A stretch of 8,173 nucleotides of DNA from RGDT01 sp046719305 (GTDB lineage Bacteria; Planctomycetota; Planctomycetia; Gemmatales; Gemmataceae), in assembly GCA_046719305.1 (NCBI GenBank), contig JBDNDE010000219.1:1-8173 (forward strand), given 5' to 3'. Below are positions 1 to 6,861 of this stretch, in pieces. A program made the position numbers and the translations under genes. The stretch's first letter is position 1, and each line of letters begins with the position of its first letter. The notes beneath the pieces were generated by a model. It had not been told where the DNA came from. It ran no database searches and worked only from the letters and a program-made list of their open reading frames with translations.

Positions 1-1397
1 CCGACAATACCGTGGAGGAAGGCATTCTCCGGCAGGTGATCCCATTGGCCATCGCACAACTCCTTGAAGCTGCGGATGGTGTCACTCAGCTTGGTTACTT
101 TGCCCTTCAGGCCGGTGAAGGCCTCAGCGACGATGAACGGCTGGGAGAGGAACTTTTCGATACGCCGGGCACGGTTGACAACCTTTTTGTCATCTTCGGA
201 GAGTTCTTCGACACCCAGGATGGCGATGATATCCTGCAACTCACGATAGCGTTGAAGGATCTGGCGGACGCGGTTGGCTACGGCGAAATGCTCTTCGCCC
301 ACCGTGTGCGGTTGCAACAAGTTCGAGTAGCTGGCCAACGGGTCCACTGCCGGGTAGATCCCCTTTTCAGCGATGCGACGTTCGAGATAGATAAACGCAT
401 CTAGATGCTGGAACGCATTAGCCGGAGCAGGGTCGGTGGGGTCATCGGCTGGCACATACACCGCCTGTACGGATGTGATGGCTCCCTTGGTCGTGCTCGT
501 GATGCGTTCTTGCAGTTCGCCCATCTCGGTAGCCAAGGTCGGTTGGTAACCCACCGCAGAGGGCATTCGGCCCAGCAGAGCAGACACTTCCGAACCTGCC
601 TGCGAGAAGCGGAAGATGTTGTCCACAAACAACAGGGTTTCAGCCCCGTCGTCCCGGAACCGCTCACACATGGTCAGCCCAGACAATGCCACTCGCAAAC
701 GCGCGCCTGGCGGTTCATTCATCTGGCCGAACACCATCGCCATTTGCTCGATGACCTTACGGCCGGTGTTGCCGATCTCGGTTTCTTGCATTTCGAGCCA
801 AAGGTCATTGCCCTCGCGGGTGCGCTCGCCCACGCCGGCGAAGACTGAGAAGCCACCGTGCTGGCTGGCGATCCGGGCGATGAGTTCCTGAAGGATAACA
901 GTTTTGCCCAGGCCGGCACCACCGAACAGACCGGCTTTCCCACCACGAACCAGAGGGGTGAGCAAGTCAATTACTTTGATACCTGTTTCGAACAATTCTG
1001 CTTTAGGCGTCAGTTCATCAAACTTCGGCGGTGGACGGTGGATGGGGCGATATTCTTTAGCGTTGATAGGACCCCGGCCATCAATCGGTTCACCCAAGAG
1101 GTTGAAGACGCGGCCCAGAGTTTCTTTGCCCACGGGCACGCTGACCGGTGCACCGGTATCAATCACTTTCATACCGCGGACGAGGCCGTCGGTACTGCCC
1201 AGAGCGACACAGCGAACTCGGTCGCCTCCAAGATGTTGTTGGACCTCGCCGGTCAAGGCGATTTTCATGCCCTTGTATTCGGTGTTGATTTTCAAGGCGT
1301 TGTAGATGTTTGGCAGGTGCCCGTTGGGGAACGCGGCATCGAACGTCGAGCCGATCACCTGGACGATTTCACCCACTTGCTGACCGTTGTTTGCCAT
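1..1397 (-). CDS. atpD: F1 ATP synthase subunit beta (partial, 3' end beyond window)
   Basis: This is the catalytic subunit of the F1 head, which makes or hydrolyses ATP at the cytoplasmic face. I translated 465 codons from the ATG at 1395-1397, which has a GGGGAGC ribosome site 7 nt upstream (1405-1411). Visible motifs are the P-loop GGAGLGKT at residues 159-166 (Lys165), GERTREGND with the catalytic Glu191 and Arg192, Walker B LLFVDN with Asp259, the adenine-pocket Tyr348 in GIYPAVDP, and the DELSEED-type segment EELSEDD at about 397-403. The reading frame is open to the window edge, and only about 15 C-terminal codons should be missing. Two usually conserved stretches differ: the family's ATTVLSR is AFIYLER (334-340), and DSTSR is ASYSN (355-359). 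It lies 48 nt after atpG in the same operon. The identification is secure. Confidence 0.98.
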   Translation of the reverse strand, partial: MANNGQQVGEIVQVIGSTFDAAFPNGHLPNIYNALKINTEYKGMKIALTGEVQQHLGGDRVRCVALGSTDGLVRGMKVIDTGAPVSVPVGKETLGRVFNLLGEPIDGRGPINAKEYRPIHRPPPKFDELTPKAELFETGIKVIDLLTPLVRGGKAGLFGGAGLGKTVILQELIARIASQHGGFSVFAGVGERTREGNDLWLEMQETEIGNTGRKVIEQMAMVFGQMNEPPGARLRVALSGLTMCERFRDDGAETLLFVDNIFRFSQAGSEVSALLGRMPSAVGYQPTLATEMGELQERITSTTKGAITSVQAVYVPADDPTDPAPANAFQHLDAFIYLERRIAEKGIYPAVDPLASYSNLLQPHTVGEEHFAVANRVRQILQRYRELQDIIAILGVEELSEDDKKVVNRARRIEKFLSQPFIVAEAFTGLKGKVTKLSDTIRSFKELCDGQWDHLPENAFLHGIV

Positions 1398-1404
1398 CAG
1401 TTTT

Positions 1405-1411
1405 GCTCCCC
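1405..1411 (-). promoter_or_regulatory. Ribosome binding site of atpD
   Basis: GGGGAGC on the minus strand lies 7 nt before the ATG at 1397. It fixes the beta start, giving the N-terminus MANNGQQVGEI, as expected for the family. Confidence 0.75.
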
Positions 1412-1445
1412 AAGTCTCTGGTTTGCTGTAGCTTACTCTGTGCGA

Positions 1446-2354
1446 TTACTTCAATGCCTCGGCACCCGAAACGATCTCTAGAATTTCCTTGGTGATACCC
1501 GCCTGACGAGCACGGTTATATTCCTGCGTCAAGCTCTTAATCATCTCCCCGGCGTTTTCTGTGGCTTGTTTCATCGTTACCCGTCGAGCGATTTGTTCGC
1601 TCACAGCGGCATCCAAGAACGACTTGAACAGCCGTGCTTTGAACGATTCGGGCAAGAGTTGCTCGAGGATCTCCTCAGCCGAGGGGATGAATTCGTACTC
1701 GATTTTCCGTTTTTTACGGTCTTGTTCAGGAAGCGAGGTTTTGGGCAGGTTGTCCGCGGAGGCCAGGCCGCCAACGTGGAACGGCAACAAGGTTTCGATG
1801 ACCGGACGCTGCACGGAGGCCGAGAGGAAACGCATGTAAGCGACTTCGACCCGGTCGATGGTGCCATCGATATATTCTTGAATATAGCGTTCAGCGATTG
1901 GATAAACCTCGGCCGATGTGGGCTTGTCTTCAAACTGGGTATAGGTATGCGTAGGCGTCATGCCCGTATACTTGAAAAAGCTGATAACTCGCTTACCGGA
2001 AAGTTCAAGTTGGATCGTCGCTTTCTGATCCGTCAGGCGACGTATGCCTGCCAGCGCCTCCCGCAAGATGCCGGCGTTGTAGCCGCCACACAGGCCGCGA
2101 TTGCTGCCCAGCACCAGGACGACGGCTTTTTTAAGTTCGGCGTGGGGTTTGAGTAGCGGGTGGGTGATATTGCTTGCCGTGGCAGCGACCTCCCCCACCA
2201 GTTCGGCAATTTTGCGGGTGTAGGTTTCGGCTTCGGCGGCGCGATCCATGGCTTTTTTGAATCGCGCGGTGGCAATAAGTTCCATTGTCCGCGTTATCTT
2301 GCGGATGTTGCGAACCGCCTTGCGTCGCTTCACCAGGACACGCGTACTTGCCAT
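1446..2354 (-). CDS. atpG: F1 ATP synthase subunit gamma
   Basis: Gamma is the central shaft that couples rotation of the c-ring to the catalytic sites in alpha3beta3. The protein is 302 residues; E. coli gamma is 287. The N-terminal helix carries the family signature (VRNIRKITRTMELIATARF, about residues 14-32). The C-terminal helix ends with EYNRARQAGITKEILEIVSG, the highly conserved region that sits inside the alpha3beta3 barrel. The middle holds the Rossmann-like domain with LGSNRGLCGGYN at about 82-93. The extra length lies mainly around residues 205-230, a Lys/Arg/Glu-rich stretch before the FIPSAEEILEQLLP segment. A GAGGTGAG ribosome site (2361-2368) lies 6 nt before the ATG. The gene starts 81 nt after the atpA stop and is followed by atpD after 48 nt. 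Confidence 0.97.
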   Translation of the reverse strand: MASTRVLVKRRKAVRNIRKITRTMELIATARFKKAMDRAAEAETYTRKIAELVGEVAATASNITHPLLKPHAELKKAVVLVLGSNRGLCGGYNAGILREALAGIRRLTDQKATIQLELSGKRVISFFKYTGMTPTHTYTQFEDKPTSAEVYPIAERYIQEYIDGTIDRVEVAYMRFLSASVQRPVIETLLPFHVGGLASADNLPKTSLPEQDRKKRKIEYEFIPSAEEILEQLLPESFKARLFKSFLDAAVSEQIARRVTMKQATENAGEMIKSLTQEYNRARQAGITKEILEIVSGAEALK

Positions 2355-2435
2355 CGCTTGCTCACCTCAGCCTCTGAAGGATCAACTAACTGCTCACCGT
2401 TGCCTACTTAGCAAATCCGCCGACCGTCGCTTATC

Positions 2436-4148
2436 TCAGACCGAGCTTGGCTCCGGTTTGAACTGGCCCTGGAAGGTTTCGATCGCCTGGCCAAGCCGCT
2501 TTTCCATCTCCTCGTCGAACTTCTGCTTGGTTTTCAACTCCTCTACGAAGGCGCTTTGCTGCTCGTGCATGTACTTGAGGTACTGCTTCTCCCAGGTCGC
2601 TACTTGGTTACGCGGCACCTTATCCAGGTAGCCACGAGTCCCCGCAAAGATAAGCATCACCTGATCGATGACATCCATAGGGTTGTATTGGCCCTGCTTG
2701 AGTAATTCGACCATGCGATAGCCCCGGTCGAGGTCGCGTTGGGTAGCAGCGTCCAAGTCGGTGCCTAGTTGCGCAAACGCTTCGAGTTCCCGGAAGGCAG
2801 CTAGCGTCAGACGCAAGCGGCCAGCCACTTGCTTCATGGCCGGGATCTGCGCGTTACCGCCCACTCGGCTGACGCTGATGCCGACATCCACAGCCGGACG
2901 AACGCCCGCATTAAACAAGTCCGGCTGCAAGTAAATCTGCCCGTCGGTGATGGAGATGACATTCGTCGGAATGTAGGCCGACACTTCCCCCTCAAGTGTC
3001 TCAATAACCGGCAGAGCTGTTAATGAACCGCCCGAGTTCCAAACCTTGGCGATCTTGTGGCCTGGGAAATTTTTCAGGTCTAGTTCGGCCTGATGTTTCC
3101 CCAAGGGACCAACATAAACTCGACCTTTCTCGCCGGGTTGGCGTTTCTCGCCGCGTTCGTTATTGACGCCCCAATCGTCCGTTGCCTTGCTCACGTCGGC
3201 ATGGTCTGGCACGATCACGTATCGTTCGGCCAGCTTTGCCGAACGCTCCAGCAAACGCGAGTGGCAGTAGAAAATGTCCCCCGGGTAGGCTTCCCGGCCT
3301 GGCGGACGCCGCAGCAGCAACGACAATTGCCGATAAGCGGCCGCCTGTTTACTCAGGTCATCGTAGACGCACAGGGTATCCATGCCGTGTTCGTACATGA
3401 AGTATTCGGCCATCGCGGTGCCGGCATACGGTGCGTAATATTGCAGAGGAGCCGGGTCGGAGGAGCAGGCAGAAACCACGATGGTGTAGTCCATTGCTCC
3501 CGCGTCGATCAGGCTCTGAACGGTACGGGCGACAGCGGATTCTTTCTGACCGATCGCCACATACACACAAATGACATTTTTGCCACGCTGATTGATAATC
3601 GTATCCACGGCAATGGCCGTCTTGCCGGTCTTGCGGTCGCCAATAATAAGTTCGCGTTGGCCCCGACCAATCGGGATCATCGAGTCGATTGCCTTGATAC
3701 CAGTTTGTAAGGGCTGTTTAACGGGCTGACGATCGGCTACGCCTGCGGCAGGGGTTTCGACCGGGCGGAAGGTGCTAGTGACGATCGCCCCTTTGCCATC
3801 ACGGGGGTTGCCTAGGGGATCGACCACTCGTCCCCGCAGAGCATCGCCGACCGGCACGGAGAGCAGCTTCCCGGTGCTGCGGGCTTCGTCGCCTTCCTTG
3901 ATGGTTTTGTACTCTCCCAGGATGATCACGCCGACGCTGTTTTCTTCCAGGTTCAACGCTACCCCTTTGACCCCTGCACGCGGGAAATCCACCATCTCAC
4001 CGGCCATCACCGTTGATAGTCCATAAATGCGGGCGATGCCGTCGCCCACTTCAAGCACGGTGCCGACCTCGTTGGCTTCTAGCCCACTGCGGTAGCCCTT
4101 GATCTCGGCCTCAAGAACCGAGACGATCTCGTTGACGTTCAATGCCAT
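2436..4148 (-). CDS. atpA: F1 ATP synthase subunit alpha, with ~50-residue insert
   Basis: Alpha is the non-catalytic nucleotide-binding subunit of the F1 head. I place the start at the ATG at 4148, which gives MALNVNEIVSVLEAEI with AGGAG 5 nt upstream; the frame stays open to 4211, but those extra 21 residues have no family character. The result is 570 residues against 513 in E. coli. Motifs are the P-loop GDRKTGKT at 170-177 (Lys176), the DDLSKQ Walker B region at 263-268, RRPPGREAYPGD at 280-291, and the arginine finger in VSRVGG (Arg428). Two oddities stand out. The usual Gln of GDRQTGKT is Lys173. An insert of about 50 residues lies between RLLERSAKLA (298-307) and GSLTALP (374-380), rich in Asp, Glu, Lys and Gly. 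The first 38 nt overlap the end of atpH. The stop is 81 nt before atpG. Confidence 0.98.
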   Translation of the reverse strand: MALNVNEIVSVLEAEIKGYRSGLEANEVGTVLEVGDGIARIYGLSTVMAGEMVDFPRAGVKGVALNLEENSVGVIILGEYKTIKEGDEARSTGKLLSVPVGDALRGRVVDPLGNPRDGKGAIVTSTFRPVETPAAGVADRQPVKQPLQTGIKAIDSMIPIGRGQRELIIGDRKTGKTAIAVDTIINQRGKNVICVYVAIGQKESAVARTVQSLIDAGAMDYTIVVSACSSDPAPLQYYAPYAGTAMAEYFMYEHGMDTLCVYDDLSKQAAAYRQLSLLLRRPPGREAYPGDIFYCHSRLLERSAKLAERYVIVPDHADVSKATDDWGVNNERGEKRQPGEKGRVYVGPLGKHQAELDLKNFPGHKIAKVWNSGGSLTALPVIETLEGEVSAYIPTNVISITDGQIYLQPDLFNAGVRPAVDVGISVSRVGGNAQIPAMKQVAGRLRLTLAAFRELEAFAQLGTDLDAATQRDLDRGYRMVELLKQGQYNPMDVIDQVMLIFAGTRGYLDKVPRNQVATWEKQYLKYMHEQQSAFVEELKTKQKFDEEMEKRLGQAIETFQGQFKPEPSSV

Positions 4149-4734
4149 GACCACTCCTCTCGATGAGTTGGTTGCGGATCGTCTCGAGTTTAGTGCGGAG
4201 GCTAGCGTCATAGACCCAATCGCCCACCCGCACGATCAACCCGCCCAAAATCTCCGGTTCAATCTTTTCTTTCAAAATCGCTTCGACTTGTGCTACCGCT
4301 CGCACGTCCTCAATCACCTTGCTGCGTTCGGTTTGGGTGAGCGGTACTGCCGAGGTCACCTCGACCTCGACCTGTCGGCGAGCACGGTTGTACAGTTGTC
4401 GGTAAGCTGCGATAATCGAACGCAACACATTCATTCGATTGTGTTCGTTCAGCACACCTAAAAAATTCTGTAGCGTCTCGGATGCCGTGGCAAACGCTGT
4501 CTGGATCACCGCGGCCTTACGTTCCCGTGTGATCGTCGCGCTCTCGAAAAACAACCCCAGGCCGGAATCTTGACCGTAGAGTGCTTCGAGGGTTTGGTCC
4601 AGTTCTGCCAAAACGGTCTCGACCTGACCGCAGCTAGAAGCTGCCTTAAACAACGCCTCGGCATAGACACGGGCGATTTGACGAGTCTCGTCGTCCATGA
4701 CCGTGGGTTGGCGGACTTGTATCGTTTGACTCAT
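4111..4734 (-). CDS. atpH: F1 ATP synthase subunit delta
   Basis: Delta sits on top of the F1 head and joins it to the peripheral stalk b subunits. The protein is 207 residues against 177 in E. coli. It shows the family N-terminal helical domain (IARVYAEALFKAA, about 20-32; LNEHNRMNVLRSIIAAYRQLYN in the middle) and the C-terminal signature EPEILGGLIVRVGDWVYDAS at about 160-179. The ATG at 4734 overlaps the atpF stop as ATGA (4731-4734), with no strong ribosome site, so translational coupling is likely. A second in-frame ATG 12 codons later (residue 13) lacks a ribosome site and is less likely. The C-terminal tail, rich in Arg and Gly, extends past the conserved domain and overlaps the start of atpA by 38 nt. 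Confidence 0.95.
   Translation of the reverse strand: MSQTIQVRQPTVMDDETRQIARVYAEALFKAASSCGQVETVLAELDQTLEALYGQDSGLGLFFESATITRERKAAVIQTAFATASETLQNFLGVLNEHNRMNVLRSIIAAYRQLYNRARRQVEVEVTSAVPLTQTERSKVIEDVRAVAQVEAILKEKIEPEILGGLIVRVGDWVYDASLRTKLETIRNQLIERSGHGIERQRDRLGS
4154..4158 (-). promoter_or_regulatory. Ribosome binding site that decides the atpA start
   Basis: AGGAG (within GAGAGGAG) on the minus strand lies 5 nt before the ATG at 4148. It sits inside the atpH coding sequence, so atpA translation starts within its upstream neighbour. It supports 4148 rather than 4211 as the start. Confidence 0.75.
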
Positions 4735-5360
4735 GTCCGAGCACTCGTGAGGTCATTGAGACGAGCCTGAGCCGAAGCACGAAATTCTTGCAGTGCGTCC
4801 TCGACCAACGCCCGATGATCTTCTTCAGTTAGATGCTTTCGGATGGTCTTGGCAGAGATAAGCGTGGCCAGCGTCGCCGCCGACTTCCAGACTTCCAACA
4901 GAGCCTGATCACGGGCCCGATCCATCTCCTCGCGTAAGCGTTTCTTCTCGGCAGCCAGTTCTTCTTTGCCACGGGCAATTTCAAGCGCCGCGGCCGTAGA
5001 AGCATCCGCACGGGCTTTGTCCATCATGGCGCGGATCTCGTCGTTGGCTTTGGCCAATTTTTCAGCGAGTTCTTTGCGGGCGGCTTCAGCCTCGGCCTTG
5101 GCTCGGTCTGCCTCTGCCCGATCGTGAGCGATCGATTGTTCCCGAGCCAGCAAACCGGCCTTGATCTGTGGCCAGGCAAAGCGGTTCAAAATGAACAGCA
5201 ACAGCAAGAACACGATGATGGTGTAGATCGACATGTCCAGCCAGCCGGCGAACAGATCGATGTTGGCTTTGCCGTCGGCCCCTTCGGCGGTCCAAGCGAC
5301 GGCGGGCGATGCCAGGAACAGGGCGAACACCGCCAACGCGACAAGCAATCCCCAACGCAT
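4731..5360 (-). CDS. atpF: Fo ATP synthase subunit b with N-terminal signal-like segment
   Basis: Subunit b is the peripheral stalk, anchored in the membrane and reaching up to delta. The ATG at 5360 is chosen because AAGGAGGGG lies 5 nt upstream; the longer frame to 5390 has no such site. The 209-residue product begins with a signal-peptide-like stretch (residues 1-22, ending SPAVA). A short polar linker follows, then one transmembrane helix (about 45-59) leading into NRFAWPQI, the usual junction. From about 70 to 160 there is a long charged Ala/Glu/Lys/Arg coiled coil typical of b. The C-terminal part (about 160-205) resembles the delta-binding end. E. coli b is 156 residues and has no such leader, so the leader is the main oddity. 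It lies 59 nt after atpE and overlaps atpH by 4 nt. Confidence 0.95.
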   Translation of the reverse strand: MRWGLLVALAVFALFLASPAVAWTAEGADGKANIDLFAGWLDMSIYTIIVFLLLLFILNRFAWPQIKAGLLAREQSIAHDRAEADRAKAEAEAARKELAEKLAKANDEIRAMMDKARADASTAAALEIARGKEELAAEKKRLREEMDRARDQALLEVWKSAATLATLISAKTIRKHLTEEDHRALVEDALQEFRASAQARLNDLTSART

Positions 5361-5365
5361 GCTCA

Positions 5366-5374
5366 CCCCTCCTT
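5366..5374 (-). promoter_or_regulatory. Strong ribosome binding site that decides the atpF start
   Basis: AAGGAGGGG on the minus strand lies 5 nt before the ATG at 5360. It is the closest match to the anti-Shine-Dalgarno sequence that I found in the operon, and it excludes the upstream start at 5390. Confidence 0.8.
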
Positions 5375-5419
5375 CTGTTGACAAAGTCATTCGGATCGGT
5401 TCTCTCAGCGTCGCTCGCC

Positions 5420-5737
5420 TTAGAACGTCGATTGACCGGCCAACAAGAACACGAGGATCAACGCGAAGAGAATTGTACCTTCCAGCAGAGCGGCGATGAT
5501 GATCATCACCGTCTGGATCTGGCCAGCCGCTTCCGGCTGTCGAGCGATACTTTCCAGGGCAGCGGCACCGATTTTACCCAGGCCAAAGCCCGCACCGATC
5601 AGAACTAGCCCCAATCCCAGCCCCGCGCCCACCGCCTTACCGGCAAAGCCGATGCTCGTGGGTCCATCTGCCAAGGCAAAAGAGCCGAAGACCAACAGGC
5701 CGACCAGGGCCAGAGCGATCGTGCGAATCGAGGACAT
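5420..5737 (-). CDS. atpE: Fo ATP synthase subunit c with N-terminal leader
   Basis: Subunit c is the proteolipid that forms the rotating ring and carries the ion. The ATG at 5737 has GGGAGA 7 nt upstream (5745-5750) and gives 105 residues. Residues 1-23 (ending FALA) look like a cleavable signal peptide, leaving about 82 residues, the normal size of c. Helix 1 carries the glycine motif GAGLGLG (37-43). The polar loop is ESIARQPEAAG (62-72). Helix 2 carries the ion-binding carboxylate Glu86 in ALLEGTILFAL. By alignment from memory to the sodium-type Ilyobacter c subunit, the Na+ ligands Gln32 and Ser66 are replaced by Leu53 and Gly87, which suggests proton coupling. It lies 95 nt after atpB and 59 nt before atpF. 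In-frame ATGs further upstream (5752, 5794) lack good ribosome sites. Confidence 0.97.
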   Translation of the reverse strand: MSSIRTIALALVGLLVFGSFALADGPTSIGFAGKAVGAGLGLGLVLIGAGFGLGKIGAAALESIARQPEAAGQIQTVMIIIAALLEGTILFALILVFLLAGQSTF

Positions 5738-5744
5738 TGTAGAG

Positions 5745-5750
5745 TCTCCC
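5745..5750 (-). promoter_or_regulatory. Ribosome binding site of atpE
   Basis: GGGAGA on the minus strand lies 7 nt before the ATG at 5737, and supports that start over the in-frame ATGs at 5752 and 5794. Confidence 0.65.
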
Positions 5751-5832
5751 ATTTTGGAATTCAGGAATGCAACTCGTGGATAAACGCCTGCCACGCCGCG
5801 ACCTCCGCGACGATCTTTGTTAGTTTGCTTGC

Positions 5833-6858
5833 TTAATGGTGTTCCGCGTGCGCCACCTGCATGCCCAGGAAGATCGCCGTCAGGAACGTGAAAATAAACG
5901 CTTGCAGAAACGCGACAAATATCTCTAAAAGTCCTATAGCCGTGGTGGCCAAGATGCTCGCTATGCTAATGCCACCCCAGAGCAAACCAGGCCCCAACGC
6001 CTTGCCGGCCAGATATACGAACAGCAATAGATAGCCCATCACCAGATGGCCCGCCAGCATATTGGCAAACAGACGAATCGCCAATACTACCGCCTTGGCG
6101 ATCAACCCGGCAGTCTCGATTACGGATAGCATCAAAGTAATAAGGAAGCCCAGGATCGTGAAGACTACTCCCGGCGGCATATCCACCTTGAACCACAAGG
6201 TTTTGAGGAATCCGCGTACTCCGGTCCTTTGGATCACAGCTAGGTTGATGACGATATAACTCAGTAATGCTAGACCGGCCGTCGTCCCGATGCTGGCAGT
6301 GGGCGAACCGAGGAATGGAAATGCCCCGAGTAGGTTGCAGACCAGGATAAACAGAAACAGTGTCCATAAGTACGGTACATAAGCATCGGCGGGATGCTCC
6401 TGAAAGTTGCTCGGGGTCGCATGTTTAGACAATTCACTTGCGTTTACTTGGTTGTCAGCCGACCCTCCACGAGCGACTTCGCCGGCCAACTCCAGTTTCG
6501 GCTCTGGGGCGTGTTCGGCGGTGTGTTCGGTATGCCCGCCGCCAATACTCGGCCGGGCTACATAGTCCCGAATGAACACGAGCAGAAACTCGAAGAAATT
6601 CCACCATAGACCTGTCGGCAATGCACCGGTGGCGATTCGTCGGGACAAGGGAATATAGATAGCAAGGATGATTCCCGCAGCGACGAGTTGGAGAATCATA
6701 AATTTCGTGACTTGAATTTCGGCAATACCCAGGTTAAGTTTAGGGAGAGCGATTTCGATCGGTGTGCCGAACAAATGCTCAAAAAACTCCCACTTGTTGG
6801 AGTCTTGCGTATGGTGAAACGGGTCAGGTGTGTAGACCTCGCCGTGTCCCGATGCCAT
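5833..6858 (-). CDS. atpB: Fo ATP synthase subunit a with His/Glu-rich insert
   Basis: Subunit a is the stator channel that passes protons to and from the c-ring. The product is 341 residues; E. coli a is 271. The ATG at 6858 has GGAGGG 7 nt upstream (6866-6871) and starts 3 nt after the atpI-like stop. Several hydrophobic segments follow (about 52-70, 85-99, 161-183, 190-209, 230-250, 253-283, 295-333). The essential Arg is Arg262 in AIRLFANMLAGH, and Gln319 in FLQAFIF matches E. coli Gln252. His271 and Glu312 occupy the positions of E. coli Glu219 and His245, the swapped arrangement known from mitochondria. About 50 hydrophilic residues (106-157), rich in His, Glu and Ala, are inserted between the first helical part and the helix starting AYVPYLWTLF. 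Confidence 0.97.
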   Translation of the reverse strand: MASGHGEVYTPDPFHHTQDSNKWEFFEHLFGTPIEIALPKLNLGIAEIQVTKFMILQLVAAGIILAIYIPLSRRIATGALPTGLWWNFFEFLLVFIRDYVARPSIGGGHTEHTAEHAPEPKLELAGEVARGGSADNQVNASELSKHATPSNFQEHPADAYVPYLWTLFLFILVCNLLGAFPFLGSPTASIGTTAGLALLSYIVINLAVIQRTGVRGFLKTLWFKVDMPPGVVFTILGFLITLMLSVIETAGLIAKAVVLAIRLFANMLAGHLVMGYLLLFVYLAGKALGPGLLWGGISIASILATTAIGLLEIFVAFLQAFIFTFLTAIFLGMQVAHAEHH

Positions 6859-6861
6859 CGA

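Noticed and set aside
858..1481. Long plus-strand frame of 207 codons opposite atpD
   Set aside because: It is antisense to the highly conserved beta coding sequence and extends across the atpG end; its composition is that of a shadow frame.
3093..3710. Plus-strand frame of 205 codons opposite atpA
   Set aside because: It is a shadow of the alpha coding sequence on the other strand, with no independent ribosome site or domain.
4149..4211. Longer atpA start at 4211
   Set aside because: The extra 21 residues lie wholly inside the conserved delta coding region and do not resemble alpha; a good ribosome site precedes the ATG at 4148 instead.
5795..5815. Short direct repeat CCGCGACCT / CCGCGACGA in the atpB-atpE gap
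   Set aside because: Two imperfect 9-mers in GC-rich DNA are expected by chance, and no stable hairpin forms from them.
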